A stretch of DNA of 31,271 nt from an uncultured Lachnospiraceae bacterium. GTDB lineage: Bacteria > Bacillota > Clostridia > Lachnospirales > Lachnospiraceae. Of the stretch, positions 16,059 to 23,769 are shown piece after piece; position 1 is the stretch's first letter; each line of letters starts with the position of its first letter. Location: contig CAJTWA010000050.1 in the NCBI GenBank assembly GCA_910580195.1, positions 1 to 31,271 of the forward strand, written 5' to 3'. The notes beneath the pieces are model-generated. The model saw only the letters and a list, made by a program, of their open reading frames with translations. It ran no database searches and was not told the DNA's origin. A program made the translations under genes and the position numbers.

Positions 16059-16087
16059 ATTATAGCATATGCCATATCGGAATGCAA
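16059..16087 (-). promoter_or_regulatory. Promoter of the antisense RNA
   Basis: On the minus strand TTGCAT (16082-16087) and a perfect TATAAT (16059-16064) are 17 bases apart. It is stronger than the opposing toxin promoter by consensus, as expected for an unstable antitoxin RNA. Confidence 0.75.
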
Positions 16088-16152
16088 TATACCCTATCCC
16101 CGGTTTTAAGGATTTATTAATAATTCCCATTTTATAATACCAGCAGAAAGAA

Positions 16153-16260
16153 GCCATAAGGGTACCGCACGCATTGCCTTTTTGGAAGAAAAGCACCGTG
16201 CACATACCTTTTTGGCAAAAAGGCGCCATAAGGCGCAGCACACATTGCCATTCTGGCAGC
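16153..16260. repeat. Imperfect tandem repeats upstream of the ABC permease gene
   Basis: Three related units with spacing of about 30 and 41 bp: GCCATAAGGGTACCGCACGC at 16153, a middle version with GCACCGTGCACATACC near 16193, and GCCATAAGGCGCAGCACACA at 16225. Each ends in a TTTTTGG- or TTCTGG-like segment. No gene pattern is seen on either strand. Confidence 0.55.
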
Positions 16261-16276
16261 AAGAAAGGAGCAGCCT

Positions 16277-18670
16277 ATGAATTTCAGGATTTTAAAACGG
16301 GATTTCAGGCGCAAGAAATCCATTAATTTCATCCTGCTGGTATTCATTTTCCTATCCACCATGTTTATCGCAGGGAGCCTTAACAATTTTGCAGTAGTGA
16401 CAAGGGGCGTGGATTATTTTCTGGAGCAGGCAGGGATTGGGGATTTCCTGATTGTGACTATGGGAGGGGAGCCGGCGAGCCTCTCGGAAAACGACAAGGG
16501 CATAGAAGATTTTTTAGGGCGGCAGGAGCAGGTGGAGCGGTTTTCCATTGATGAGAACATGTTTGTTTCCGAAAACCAGATAAAGCTGGAAAATGGGGAA
16601 AAAGCAGACATCGGAAGCACTGCGGTGATAAACTGCTTGGACATAAAACAGCAGAAATTTTATAATGAAAAGAATCAGGAAATCACAAAAATGCAGGATG
16701 GGACCATTTACCTTGGGCAGAGGATAGCGTCAAAGGGCCAGATAGAAGCTGGGGACCTGCTGACAATCCATACGGAACAAGGATATGAAAGGGATTTTAA
16801 AGTAGCCGGTTTCTTAAAGGATGCACTGCTTGGCTCCGATATGATGGGTACCCAGAGGTTTGTGGTAAGCAGCAGGGATTTTCAGGAAATGCTTGGGGAG
16901 AGCGGCCTGCCTTATGGGCGGCTGTACTCTGTGGACTGCAAGGATACCGATGCTTTCCAAATGGCGTACAACCAATGTGATTTCCATGAGCTGTTCAGCG
17001 CAGGGAAATCCTTGGTGAAAACCACATACGTGATGGAAATGGTAATTGCGGCAGTTATTTTGCTGGTAAGCCTTTGCCTGATTGCCATTTCCGTCATTAT
17101 GCTCCGGTTCACCATTCTTTTTACAGTCAATGAGGATTATAAGGAAATCGGGATTATGAAAGCAATCGGCATCCAAGATGCATCCATCCGAAGGCTTTAT
17201 ATGGCAAAATATTTTGTGCTGGCAGCAGCGGGCGCGTGCGCTGGGTTCTTTGCCAGCATCCCGTTCAGCCATGGTTTGCTCTTGCAGGTAACAGAAAAAA
17301 TCGTGGTGGAAGGGGGCAGCAGCGGAATCCTGCTCCAATTTTCCGTAAGCATCCTGATTGTGCTGGTGGTTGTGTTTTTTGGCTATCTTGCCACAGGGAA
17401 AATCAAGAAGTTCAGCCCTATGGATGCCATCCGCAGCGGCAACAACGGGGAGCGTTTCCAGAGAAAAACGTTGCTCCGCCTGAAAAATGCCCACGGAAAG
17501 GCCACGACATTTTTGGCCTGCAATGACGTGCTGAGCGAAATGAAAAAATATTTTGTGCTGCTTTTAACCAGCATGATTGGCGTCTGGCTGGTAGCCATGC
17601 CGATTAATACCATCAATACGCTGGATTCTGATGGGATTGCCGCATGGTTTGCCCTGTCAGGATGTGATTTTTTCCTGACGGATGAAGAAAAAATATCCGA
17701 ATTAATGATGGAGGGGAATAAGGATGCTTGGTACCAGTACCTTGAAGATGCCAAGGAGCGGCTTTTGGAGGACAATGTCCCGGTAGCAGAAGTCCATACA
17801 GAGGTGTTCTTTAAGCTGCGGGTGCGGAAAGGGGAAAAGTCCTACAAGTCCTTTTCTGTCCAAGGCCTTGGGACTTCCACAGACCAATATTTTTACGATG
17901 AGGGCGAACCCCCCATCTATAAAAATGAGGTGGCTATCACCCATGTGGTAGCGGAGCAGATTGGGGCTGGGCTTGGGGATACCGTTTATATTTCCAATGG
18001 GGCAAAGGAAAAGCCCTATGTCGTCACAGCCTTTTACCAGTCCATGAACAATATGGGCGAGGGCATCCGTTTTACGGAAGAGGCGGACTTGGATTATACA
18101 GGCGTATCCGGCGGGTTTGGCGCGCAGGTAATACTGGAAGGCGCGCAGGATGGGGAAACAGTTTCGGCTGCCATCGAACAGGCCAAAAAAACATTCCCAG
18201 AAGCAGAAGTCCAGACCACAAAGGAATTTATCAGCCATATGATAGGGGATGTTTCCGGGAGGATTCAGCCACTGAAGCTATTAACATTGGCGATTGTGCT
18301 GGCAATCAACGTGCTGGTGGCAGTGCTGATGCAGAAGATGTTCCTAATCCGGGAGCGCGGGGAAATCGGCATGATGAAGTCCATAGGGTTTTCCAACAGG
18401 GCCTTGGTGGGCTGGCAGGCCAAGCGTGTCATGCTGGTGCTGTTTTTGGGGATTGCCCTTGGCACCCTGACCGGGACGCCCTTTTCAGAGGTGACTTCCG
18501 GGAAGGTATTCCAGATGATGGGGGCAGAAAAAATTGAATTTGTGGTAAACCCGCTGGAAATCTATGTACTGTACCCAGCCGTGCTGTTTGCCGCCACGAC
18601 GCTGGCCTGCATCATTTCCATGCGGCGGATTAAAAAGGTATCCGTGCAGGAAATGAACCATATCGAATGA
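16277..18670 (+). CDS. FtsX-like ABC transporter permease
   Basis: A 797-residue permease with two FtsX/MacB-type halves. The first half has a membrane helix near residues 18-38, an external domain of about 200 residues, and three helices between about 250 and 375 (VIAAVILLVSLCLIAISVIM, ending ATGKIKKFSPMDAIRSG). The second half repeats this: a helix near 420, an external domain, then three helices from about 665 (LLTLAIVLAINVLVAVLMQK) to the end. The cytosolic loop patterns YKEIGIMKAIGI and RGEIGMMKSIGF are typical coupling motifs. This 1+3/1+3 layout differs from BceB-type permeases. AAAGGAG precedes the start. With the following ATPase it should form an export or substrate-extraction pump, probably for peptides or antibiotics acting at the envelope. 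Confidence 0.92.
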   Translation: MNFRILKRDFRRKKSINFILLVFIFLSTMFIAGSLNNFAVVTRGVDYFLEQAGIGDFLIVTMGGEPASLSENDKGIEDFLGRQEQVERFSIDENMFVSENQIKLENGEKADIGSTAVINCLDIKQQKFYNEKNQEITKMQDGTIYLGQRIASKGQIEAGDLLTIHTEQGYERDFKVAGFLKDALLGSDMMGTQRFVVSSRDFQEMLGESGLPYGRLYSVDCKDTDAFQMAYNQCDFHELFSAGKSLVKTTYVMEMVIAAVILLVSLCLIAISVIMLRFTILFTVNEDYKEIGIMKAIGIQDASIRRLYMAKYFVLAAAGACAGFFASIPFSHGLLLQVTEKIVVEGGSSGILLQFSVSILIVLVVVFFGYLATGKIKKFSPMDAIRSGNNGERFQRKTLLRLKNAHGKATTFLACNDVLSEMKKYFVLLLTSMIGVWLVAMPINTINTLDSDGIAAWFALSGCDFFLTDEEKISELMMEGNKDAWYQYLEDAKERLLEDNVPVAEVHTEVFFKLRVRKGEKSYKSFSVQGLGTSTDQYFYDEGEPPIYKNEVAITHVVAEQIGAGLGDTVYISNGAKEKPYVVTAFYQSMNNMGEGIRFTEEADLDYTGVSGGFGAQVILEGAQDGETVSAAIEQAKKTFPEAEVQTTKEFISHMIGDVSGRIQPLKLLTLAIVLAINVLVAVLMQKMFLIRERGEIGMMKSIGFSNRALVGWQAKRVMLVLFLGIALGTLTGTPFSEVTSGKVFQMMGAEKIEFVVNPLEIYVLYPAVLFAATTLACIISMRRIKKVSVQEMNHIE

Positions 18671-18832
18671 TGCAGGTTTCTAAAAAAATTGGAAATTCTT
18701 TCTGAATGAAAACAGTAAAATGAAATAGGAAACACGGAAACTGGGCTTGAATGAAAAAGGGCAAAAAGGAATAGGGTAAATTGCCTTGTATGGAAAGATG
18801 GAACAGGGAAACTTAGGATTAGGAGGAGAAAA
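18671..18832. other. Gap between permease and ATPase genes
   Basis: 162 bp, A-rich on the plus strand, with scattered GAATGAAAA-like motifs. No terminator, promoter or small gene could be supported. Confidence 0.4.
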
Positions 18833-19594
18833 ATGGGAGAAGCGTTGTGCGTAAAGGATTTATGCAAAACTTATGTAACGAATAAAAGGCAGAATAATGT
18901 GCTGAAAAATGTGAATTTTACCATTATGGAAGGGGAAATGGCTGCAGTGATGGGGCCTTCCGGTTCCGGGAAATCCACCCTGCTTTACAGCGTATCCGGC
19001 ATGGACCGCCCCACTGCCGGGGAAGTGCGGCTGGGAGGGAAGCGGATTACGGACTTAAAGGAAAAGGAACTGGCAAATGTGCGGCTTACCAGCATGGGCT
19101 TTATTTTCCAGCAGATGCATATGCTCAAGAACCTTTCCATTATGGACAATATCCTGCTCCCGGCCTACCAAGCCGGGAAGGAAGGCCGTACCCGGCAGGA
19201 AATCAACGGATACTGCCTTGAGCTGATGAAAAAGCTGGGGATCAGCGAGGTCGCAGAAAATGACATCACAGAGGTTTCCGGCGGGCAGCTGCAGCGGGCA
19301 TGCATCTGCCGGAGCCTGATTAACCAGCCTAAAATCCTCTTTGCAGACGAACCTACCGGGGCGCTGAACCGGAGCTCTTCCGAAGATGTGATGCAGGAGC
19401 TGAAGAAGCTGAATGAGGAAGGGACTACCATCATGCTTGTGACCCATGATATGAAAGTGGCTGCAAAATGCAGCAGGATTTTGTATATTGTAGACGGCAA
19501 CATCAAGGGGGAACTGCGGATGGAAGAGGAAGGCGTAGAAGAGAGGCTCCGGGAACGGCGCTTGAACCAATGGCTGATAGAGATGGGCTGGTAG
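18833..19594 (+). CDS. ABC transporter ATP-binding protein
   Basis: A 253-residue ATPase of the MacB/LolD/BceA class. Walker A is GPSGSGKST at residues 41-49, the Q loop is FIFQQMHML near 90-98, the signature is SGGQLQR at 149-155 and Walker B is ILFADEP at 168-174. The switch His follows in LVTHDMKV. AGGAGG lies six to ten bases before the start. The response regulator begins 4 bases after its stop, so the two are surely co-transcribed. It powers the FtsX-type permease upstream. Confidence 0.95.
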   Translation: MGEALCVKDLCKTYVTNKRQNNVLKNVNFTIMEGEMAAVMGPSGSGKSTLLYSVSGMDRPTAGEVRLGGKRITDLKEKELANVRLTSMGFIFQQMHMLKNLSIMDNILLPAYQAGKEGRTRQEINGYCLELMKKLGISEVAENDITEVSGGQLQRACICRSLINQPKILFADEPTGALNRSSSEDVMQELKKLNEEGTTIMLVTHDMKVAAKCSRILYIVDGNIKGELRMEEEGVEERLRERRLNQWLIEMGW

Positions 19595-19598
19595 GGCA

Positions 19599-20261
19599 AT
19601 GGCAGATATTATTGTAGTGGAAGACAATTTGGAATTAGGGGAATTGCTGTCTGATTTTTTACAGGCGGAAGGCTATGACGTTTACCTAGCGGAATCCGGC
19701 GAAGAAGCCTTGGAAATCTATCAGTCCGAGGGGGCGAAGCTGGTAATCCTAGATGTTATGCTGCCGGGGATTGACGGGTTTGGCGTGTGCAGCAGGATCC
19801 GGGAGCAGGACAACACGCCGATACTTATTGTCAGCGCAAGGGGCGGGAAAGAAGATAAGCTGAACGGGCTTTTGCAGGGGGCGGACGACTACATTGAGAA
19901 ACCTTATGACATTGATATTTTGCTTGCGAAGGTAAAAGGCATTTTCCAAAGGAGGTACTCCTCCGGCGAAATCTCAGACGGCAGCCTGCGCCTTGACAAG
20001 CTGGGCCGCCATATTTATCTGGAAGGAAAAGAAATCCCCGCAACCGCCCGGGAATTTGACCTGCTCCTTTACCTGATGGAAAACAAGGGGAAGGCCATCC
20101 CAAAGGAAGAATTGTTTGGGAAAATCTGGGGCTTTGACAGCGAGAGCGAGCCTCAGACGCTGACGGTGCATATCCGCTGGCTGCGGGAAAAGCTTGAAAA
20201 AAACCCCAAAAAGCCGGAACGTATCCTGACGGTCTGGGGCGTAGGCTACCGGTTCGGGTAG
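19599..20261 (+). CDS. OmpR/PhoB-family response regulator
   Basis: A 220-residue two-domain regulator. The receiver domain has the acidic pair near residues 8-9, phospho-acceptor Asp52 (VILDVMLPGIDG), the Ser of IVSARGG and the conserved Lys in YIEKPYD. The C-terminal winged helix (about 125-220) has the family pattern EFDLLLYLMENKG, FGKIWGFD, TLTVHIRWLREKLE and GVGYRFG. It is encoded between the ATPase and the kinase and probably controls the pump genes in response to the kinase signal. Confidence 0.95.
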   Translation: MADIIVVEDNLELGELLSDFLQAEGYDVYLAESGEEALEIYQSEGAKLVILDVMLPGIDGFGVCSRIREQDNTPILIVSARGGKEDKLNGLLQGADDYIEKPYDIDILLAKVKGIFQRRYSSGEISDGSLRLDKLGRHIYLEGKEIPATAREFDLLLYLMENKGKAIPKEELFGKIWGFDSESEPQTLTVHIRWLREKLEKNPKKPERILTVWGVGYRFG

Positions 20262-20302
20262 GGGCAAGGAAATAACTGGCAAAGCGGAAGGATGGGTGAA
20301 GA

Positions 20303-21700
20303 ATGAAAAAAATGAACCTGTTGTTAGGGGCTGCTATGCTTGGCAGCCTTGCTCTCCTATGCCTTGTGAACCTTATATTGCCAAAGATGCAGCTTTCCGA
20401 GGAGGAAAACGGGTACCGGGTTTCCCTGAACCGCTTGGAGTGGGCAATCCGGGAATTTGAGCAGGAGGAAGGCAGGGCGGCAGGCAGCTTAGAAGAATTG
20501 GAGGGATTCCAAAGTGCAGCAGATAGCTTAGAGGAACTGGAGAGGTTTCAAGGGGCAGCAGGGTATCCTTTTGTGGAAAAAGTGGCTGTCCTGGAATATG
20601 GCGCAGGTTACAGCCCTTCGGATGCATGGGGAAAGAATCCTCCGGTATTTGGCGGAAACTGGAAAGAGTTTTGGGGCAATAACGAAGGCGGGGAATATGC
20701 TGTCATTGCATCAGATTATGCCTTTTACAAAATTTTCTACAGCGCAGGGGAAGGCGCCCGCCAGCCTGCCATCCTTCTGGTAAATGCAGCCGTCATTTCC
20801 GCAATCCTCCTGTTATGGATTGTCCTATGGTATGTCAGGCAGAAAATCCTGCTGCCCTTTTCCCAGCTTATGGATCTTCCCAACGAGCTTTCGAAAGGGA
20901 ACCTTTCCCTTCCCTTAAAGGAAAGCAAAAACCGCTTTTTCGGGAAATTTTTGTGGGGCATGGACATGCTGCGGGAAAGTTTGGAAGAAAATAAATCCCG
21001 GGAACTGGAACTGCAAAAAGAAAAAAAGCTGCTGCTCCTATCCCTTTCCCACGACATCAAAACACCCTTAAGCGCCATTTGCCTCTATGCGCAGGCTTTG
21101 GGCAAGAATTTGTACCGGGAGGAATCCAAGAAGCAGGAAATTGCCGGGAAAATAAAGGAGAAAGCTGAGGAAATCGAAGCGTATATCGGTGAAATCGTAA
21201 CGGCCTCCCATGAAGATTTCCTGAATTTCCAAGTGGAGAATTCAGAGGTTTATGTGGGGGATGCCCTAGGCCAAATCCGCAGGTATTACCAAGATAAAAT
21301 GGCGTTAAACCAAGTGGCATTTTCCATGGGGAAGTACCCCAACTGCCTCGTCTGGGGGGATTTGGACCGGATTGTGGAGGTTGTCCAGAATGTGGTGGAA
21401 AACGCCATAAAATATGGGGACGGCAGGATGATCCAAATCCGCGCCGGAAGGGAGGAGGAGCCGGACTCCTTCCTTATTGTGGTGCGGAATACAGGCTGCG
21501 GCCTTGCGCAAAAAGAACTGCCCCATGTGTTTGACAGCTTTTTTAGGGGCAGCAATGTGGGGAAAAACCCGGGCAGCGGGCTGGGGCTTTATATCTGCCG
21601 TCAGCTTATGCACCAGATGGAAGGGGAAATTATGGCAGGCATCCGGGAAGAAGAGGGGGAACTGTGGATGGAGGTCCGGATTGCCATGCGTCTGGCTTAA
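20303..21700 (+). CDS. Sensor histidine kinase
   Basis: A 465-residue membrane kinase. A helix at about residues 5-26, an external domain (27-155) and a second helix (156-177) are followed by a HAMP-like linker. The dimerisation box is LLLSLSHDIKTPLSAI with phosphorylated His250. The ATP-binding domain has VVENAIKYGDG (N box), VRNTGCGLAQ (G1) and GSGLGLYICRQLM (G2). The external domain holds a recent tandem duplication of 13 residues (61-73 and 74-86, GSLEELEGFQSAA and DSLEELERFQGAA). It forms a two-component pair with the preceding regulator, 41 bp away. Confidence 0.94.
   Translation: MKKMNLLLGAAMLGSLALLCLVNLILPKMQLSEEENGYRVSLNRLEWAIREFEQEEGRAAGSLEELEGFQSAADSLEELERFQGAAGYPFVEKVAVLEYGAGYSPSDAWGKNPPVFGGNWKEFWGNNEGGEYAVIASDYAFYKIFYSAGEGARQPAILLVNAAVISAILLLWIVLWYVRQKILLPFSQLMDLPNELSKGNLSLPLKESKNRFFGKFLWGMDMLRESLEENKSRELELQKEKKLLLLSLSHDIKTPLSAICLYAQALGKNLYREESKKQEIAGKIKEKAEEIEAYIGEIVTASHEDFLNFQVENSEVYVGDALGQIRRYYQDKMALNQVAFSMGKYPNCLVWGDLDRIVEVVQNVVENAIKYGDGRMIQIRAGREEEPDSFLIVVRNTGCGLAQKELPHVFDSFFRGSNVGKNPGSGLGLYICRQLMHQMEGEIMAGIREEEGELWMEVRIAMRLA
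20486..20563 (+). repeat. 39-bp tandem duplication inside the kinase gene
   Basis: Two 39-bp units starting at 20486 and 20525 encode related 13-residue segments (SLEELEGFQSAA and SLEELERFQGAA) in the external sensor domain. The frame is kept. Confidence 0.75.
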
Positions 21701-22040
21701 GGCTGGAAGAAATAAGCAAAGGATATTGCTGGGGCAAAGATGCAGGTTACTTTAGCTTTAGGAACGGACGGTATGTTATATCTGGCATTTGTGCCGGAAC
21801 AGGAACTGGCCATAAATTCCCTCATAAATTAGGAAAAATGCCATATTTTTCCCTAGATTTTATCCCTATCAAGAAAATGTGCAGGTAAAAGATATGGAAA
21901 ATAAATTTGGCAGGAAAATCTGGCTATGCCAAATTTATTTGGAATGGGACTTTATCCCAATGCCAGAAAGCGTTACACTTGTGCCCGTAAGCAAAAAGCA
22001 TTTGCTTGGTGGATGCCGGCAGGAAAAGGAGGGCTTAATT
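21701..22040 (+). promoter_or_regulatory. pdxS leader region with stem-loops
   Basis: No gene is supported. Three stem-loops can be drawn. GGAAAAAT/ATTTTTCC (21832-21852) could end the kinase transcript. A perfect 14-bp inverted repeat, AAATAAATTTGGCA (21899-21912) and TGCCAAATTTATTT (21927-21940), follows. AAGCAAA/TTTGCTT (21989-22007) lies just before the pdxS ribosome site. They suggest control of pdxST at operator or RNA level. No clear promoter hexamers were found. Confidence 0.45.
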
Positions 22041-22919
22041 ATGGGCACAGAGAACAGATGGGATTTAAACAGGGAGTTGGCGCAGATGCTAAAGGGCGGC
22101 GTCATTATGGATGTGACAACGCCCAAACAGGCTAAAATTGCAGAAGAAGCAGGAGCCTGCGCCGTGATGGCGCTGGAACGGATTCCGGCAGATATCCGGG
22201 CAGCAGGGGGCGTGTCAAGGATGAGCGACCCAAAAATGATAAAGGGAATCCAAGAAGCAGTATCCATCCCGGTGATGGCAAAGTGCAGGATTGGGCATTT
22301 TGCAGAAGCGCAGGTATTAGAAGCCATTGAAATCGACTACATTGATGAAAGCGAAGTGCTGTCCCCGGCGGACGATGTATACCATATCGATAAAACGAAG
22401 TTCCGCGTCCCCTTTGTGTGCGGCGCAAAAGATTTAGGGGAGGCGCTAAGGAGGATTGGGGAAGGGGCTTCTATGATACGGACAAAGGGGGAGCCGGGAA
22501 CCGGGGATGTGGTGCAGGCCGTGCGCCATATGCGTAAGATGAACAGCGAAATTGCAAAGATCGCCGCCATGCGGGAGGACGAATTATTTGAAGCTGCAAA
22601 AGAACTGATGGCGCCATACAAGCTGGTAAAATATGTCCATGACAATGGCAGGCTCCCAGTAGTAAATTTTGCAGCAGGGGGCGTGGCAACCCCAGCGGAC
22701 GCGGCGCTGATGATGCAGCTTGGGGCAGAAGGCGTGTTCGTAGGATCTGGCATTTTCAAGTCTGGGAACCCTGCGAAACGGGCAAATGCCATTGTAAAAG
22801 CAGTTACCAATTTTGAGGATGCAAAGATGGTTGCCCAGCTTTCCGAGGATTTGGGGGAGGCGATGGTAGGCATTAATGAGCAGGAAATTGCCCTTCTGAT
22901 GGCGGAAAGAGGAAAATAG
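22041..22919 (+). CDS. pdxS: Pyridoxal 5'-phosphate synthase subunit PdxS
   Basis: PdxS builds pyridoxal 5'-phosphate from ribose 5-phosphate, glyceraldehyde 3-phosphate and ammonia supplied by PdxT. The 292-residue product has the usual length and near-invariant sequence: GGVIMDVTTPKQAKIAEEAG with Asp24, MAKCRIGHFAEAQ with catalytic Lys81, IDYIDESEVLSPADD, and GGVATPADAALMMQLGAEGV. The start with AAAGGAGGG eight bases upstream gives the normal N-terminus; upstream in-frame codons pass through the leader hairpins and are not family sequence. It lies 60 bp before pdxT. Confidence 0.98.
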   Translation: MGTENRWDLNRELAQMLKGGVIMDVTTPKQAKIAEEAGACAVMALERIPADIRAAGGVSRMSDPKMIKGIQEAVSIPVMAKCRIGHFAEAQVLEAIEIDYIDESEVLSPADDVYHIDKTKFRVPFVCGAKDLGEALRRIGEGASMIRTKGEPGTGDVVQAVRHMRKMNSEIAKIAAMREDELFEAAKELMAPYKLVKYVHDNGRLPVVNFAAGGVATPADAALMMQLGAEGVFVGSGIFKSGNPAKRANAIVKAVTNFEDAKMVAQLSEDLGEAMVGINEQEIALLMAERGK

Positions 22920-22920
22920 A

Positions 22921-22959
22921 ATGAGGATAGCAGTATTAGCTATGCAGGGAGCCTTTTAG
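22921..22959 (+). CDS. 12-codon relict ORF duplicating the pdxT start
   Basis: Encodes MRIAVLAMQGAF and stops. It is almost identical to the first twelve codons of pdxT, 59 bp downstream, and starts 1 base after the pdxS stop. The 59-bp spacing puts it out of frame with pdxT. It is probably left by a tandem duplication, but it could be translated and couple pdxS to pdxT translation. Confidence 0.5.
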   Translation: MRIAVLAMQGAF

Positions 22960-22979
22960 GGAAGAAAGGGGCAGATAGA

Positions 22980-23585
22980 ATGAGGATAGCAGTATTAGCT
23001 GTGCAGGGAGCTTTCCTAGAGCACGAGAATATTTTGCGGCAGCTTGGCGCAGAATGTGTGGAACTTAGGAACAGCAGCAGCTTAGCCGGGGAATTTGATG
23101 GGCTTGTGCTCCCCGGCGGGGAGAGCACCGTGCAGGGCAAGCTGCTGCGGGAACTGGGGATGTTTGAAGAATTAAAGGGGAGAATCCAAAATGGGATGCC
23201 TGTATTGGCAACCTGTGCAGGGCTGATTCTCCTTGCAGGGCATATATCCGGTAGCCCAGGCGCCCATTTTGCAGCCTTGCCAGTTACTGTAAAGAGAAAT
23301 GCGTATGGCAGGCAGCTAGGCAGCTTTTCCGCTTTTGCAAGAATCAAGGGAATCCGGGAAGAAACACGGCCGTTTCCGCTGGAATTTATCCGTGCGCCTT
23401 ATGTGGCGTCCATTGGCAGCGGGGCTGTGGAGCCAATTGCCGTGATTGATAAGCTGCCAGACGGCAGCAAAGGGCGCAATACCGTAGGCGTCCGTTACAA
23501 AAACCAAATAGGGCTTGCGTTCCACCCAGAACTGGCGGGGGATACCAGATGCCATGAAATGTTCCTGTCTATGTGCCATGCATAG
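22980..23585 (+). CDS. pdxT: Pyridoxal 5'-phosphate synthase glutaminase subunit PdxT
   Basis: PdxT releases ammonia from glutamine and channels it to PdxS. The 201-residue product has LPGGEST (residues 44-50), the nucleophile Cys79 in ATCAGLILLAG, and the His182/Glu184 pair in AFHPEL, the complete class I glutaminase triad. Length is normal. The start is preceded by a GGGGCAG stretch that is weak as a ribosome site; GAAAGGGG lies 9-14 bases upstream. A partial duplicate of its first 12 codons sits between it and pdxS. Confidence 0.97.
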   Translation: MRIAVLAVQGAFLEHENILRQLGAECVELRNSSSLAGEFDGLVLPGGESTVQGKLLRELGMFEELKGRIQNGMPVLATCAGLILLAGHISGSPGAHFAALPVTVKRNAYGRQLGSFSAFARIKGIREETRPFPLEFIRAPYVASIGSGAVEPIAVIDKLPDGSKGRNTVGVRYKNQIGLAFHPELAGDTRCHEMFLSMCHA

Positions 23586-23609
23586 GCAGGATTTTTTTAA
23601 AAATAACTG

Positions 23610-23638
23610 TTGACAAATAATATTATATAGCATATAGT
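23610..23638 (+). promoter_or_regulatory. padR operon promoter
   Basis: TTGACA (23610-23615) and TATAGT (23633-23638) with a 17-base spacer, the best promoter in the window. A dyad (AATATTATAT-AGC-ATATAGTATT, 23619-23641, one mismatch pair) covers the -10 box and suits a repressor such as the PadR protein of this operon. Confidence 0.8.
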
Positions 23639-23716
23639 ATTAAATATAAAATAGTAATATTTAGAAAATAGTAATATTTCAAAAATAGTAATATATTCTA
23701 AATAGTACCAGATACA
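23615..23716. repeat. Iteron-like 17-bp repeats across the padR promoter
   Basis: Units begin every 17 bp at 23615, 23632, 23649, 23666, 23683 and 23700. The third and fourth share AAATAGTAATATTT, the fifth AAATAGTAATAT, the sixth AAATAGTA; the first two are degenerate and overlap the promoter. Regular phasing suggests cooperative protein binding or slippage-based growth. Confidence 0.65.
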
Positions 23717-23769
23717 AGGCACGGTTGCCCAAAGGGGAATGGCAATGAAAAACAGTAAGGAGTGATGGC

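Noticed and set aside
15963..16262. 99-codon minus-strand frame over the toxin terminator and antisense RNA
   Set aside because: Its end lies in the terminator stem and its start in tandem repeats; promoter and repeat evidence favour a non-coding RNA.
16277..21700. Canonical BceAB-BceRS bacitracin module
   Set aside because: The permease has two FtsX halves (1+3/1+3 helices) and the kinase a large external domain, unlike BceB and the small-loop BceS kinases.
21879..22040. 54-codon extension of PdxS
   Set aside because: It crosses two perfect stem-loops, is not PdxS sequence, and a strong ribosome site precedes the normal start at 22041.
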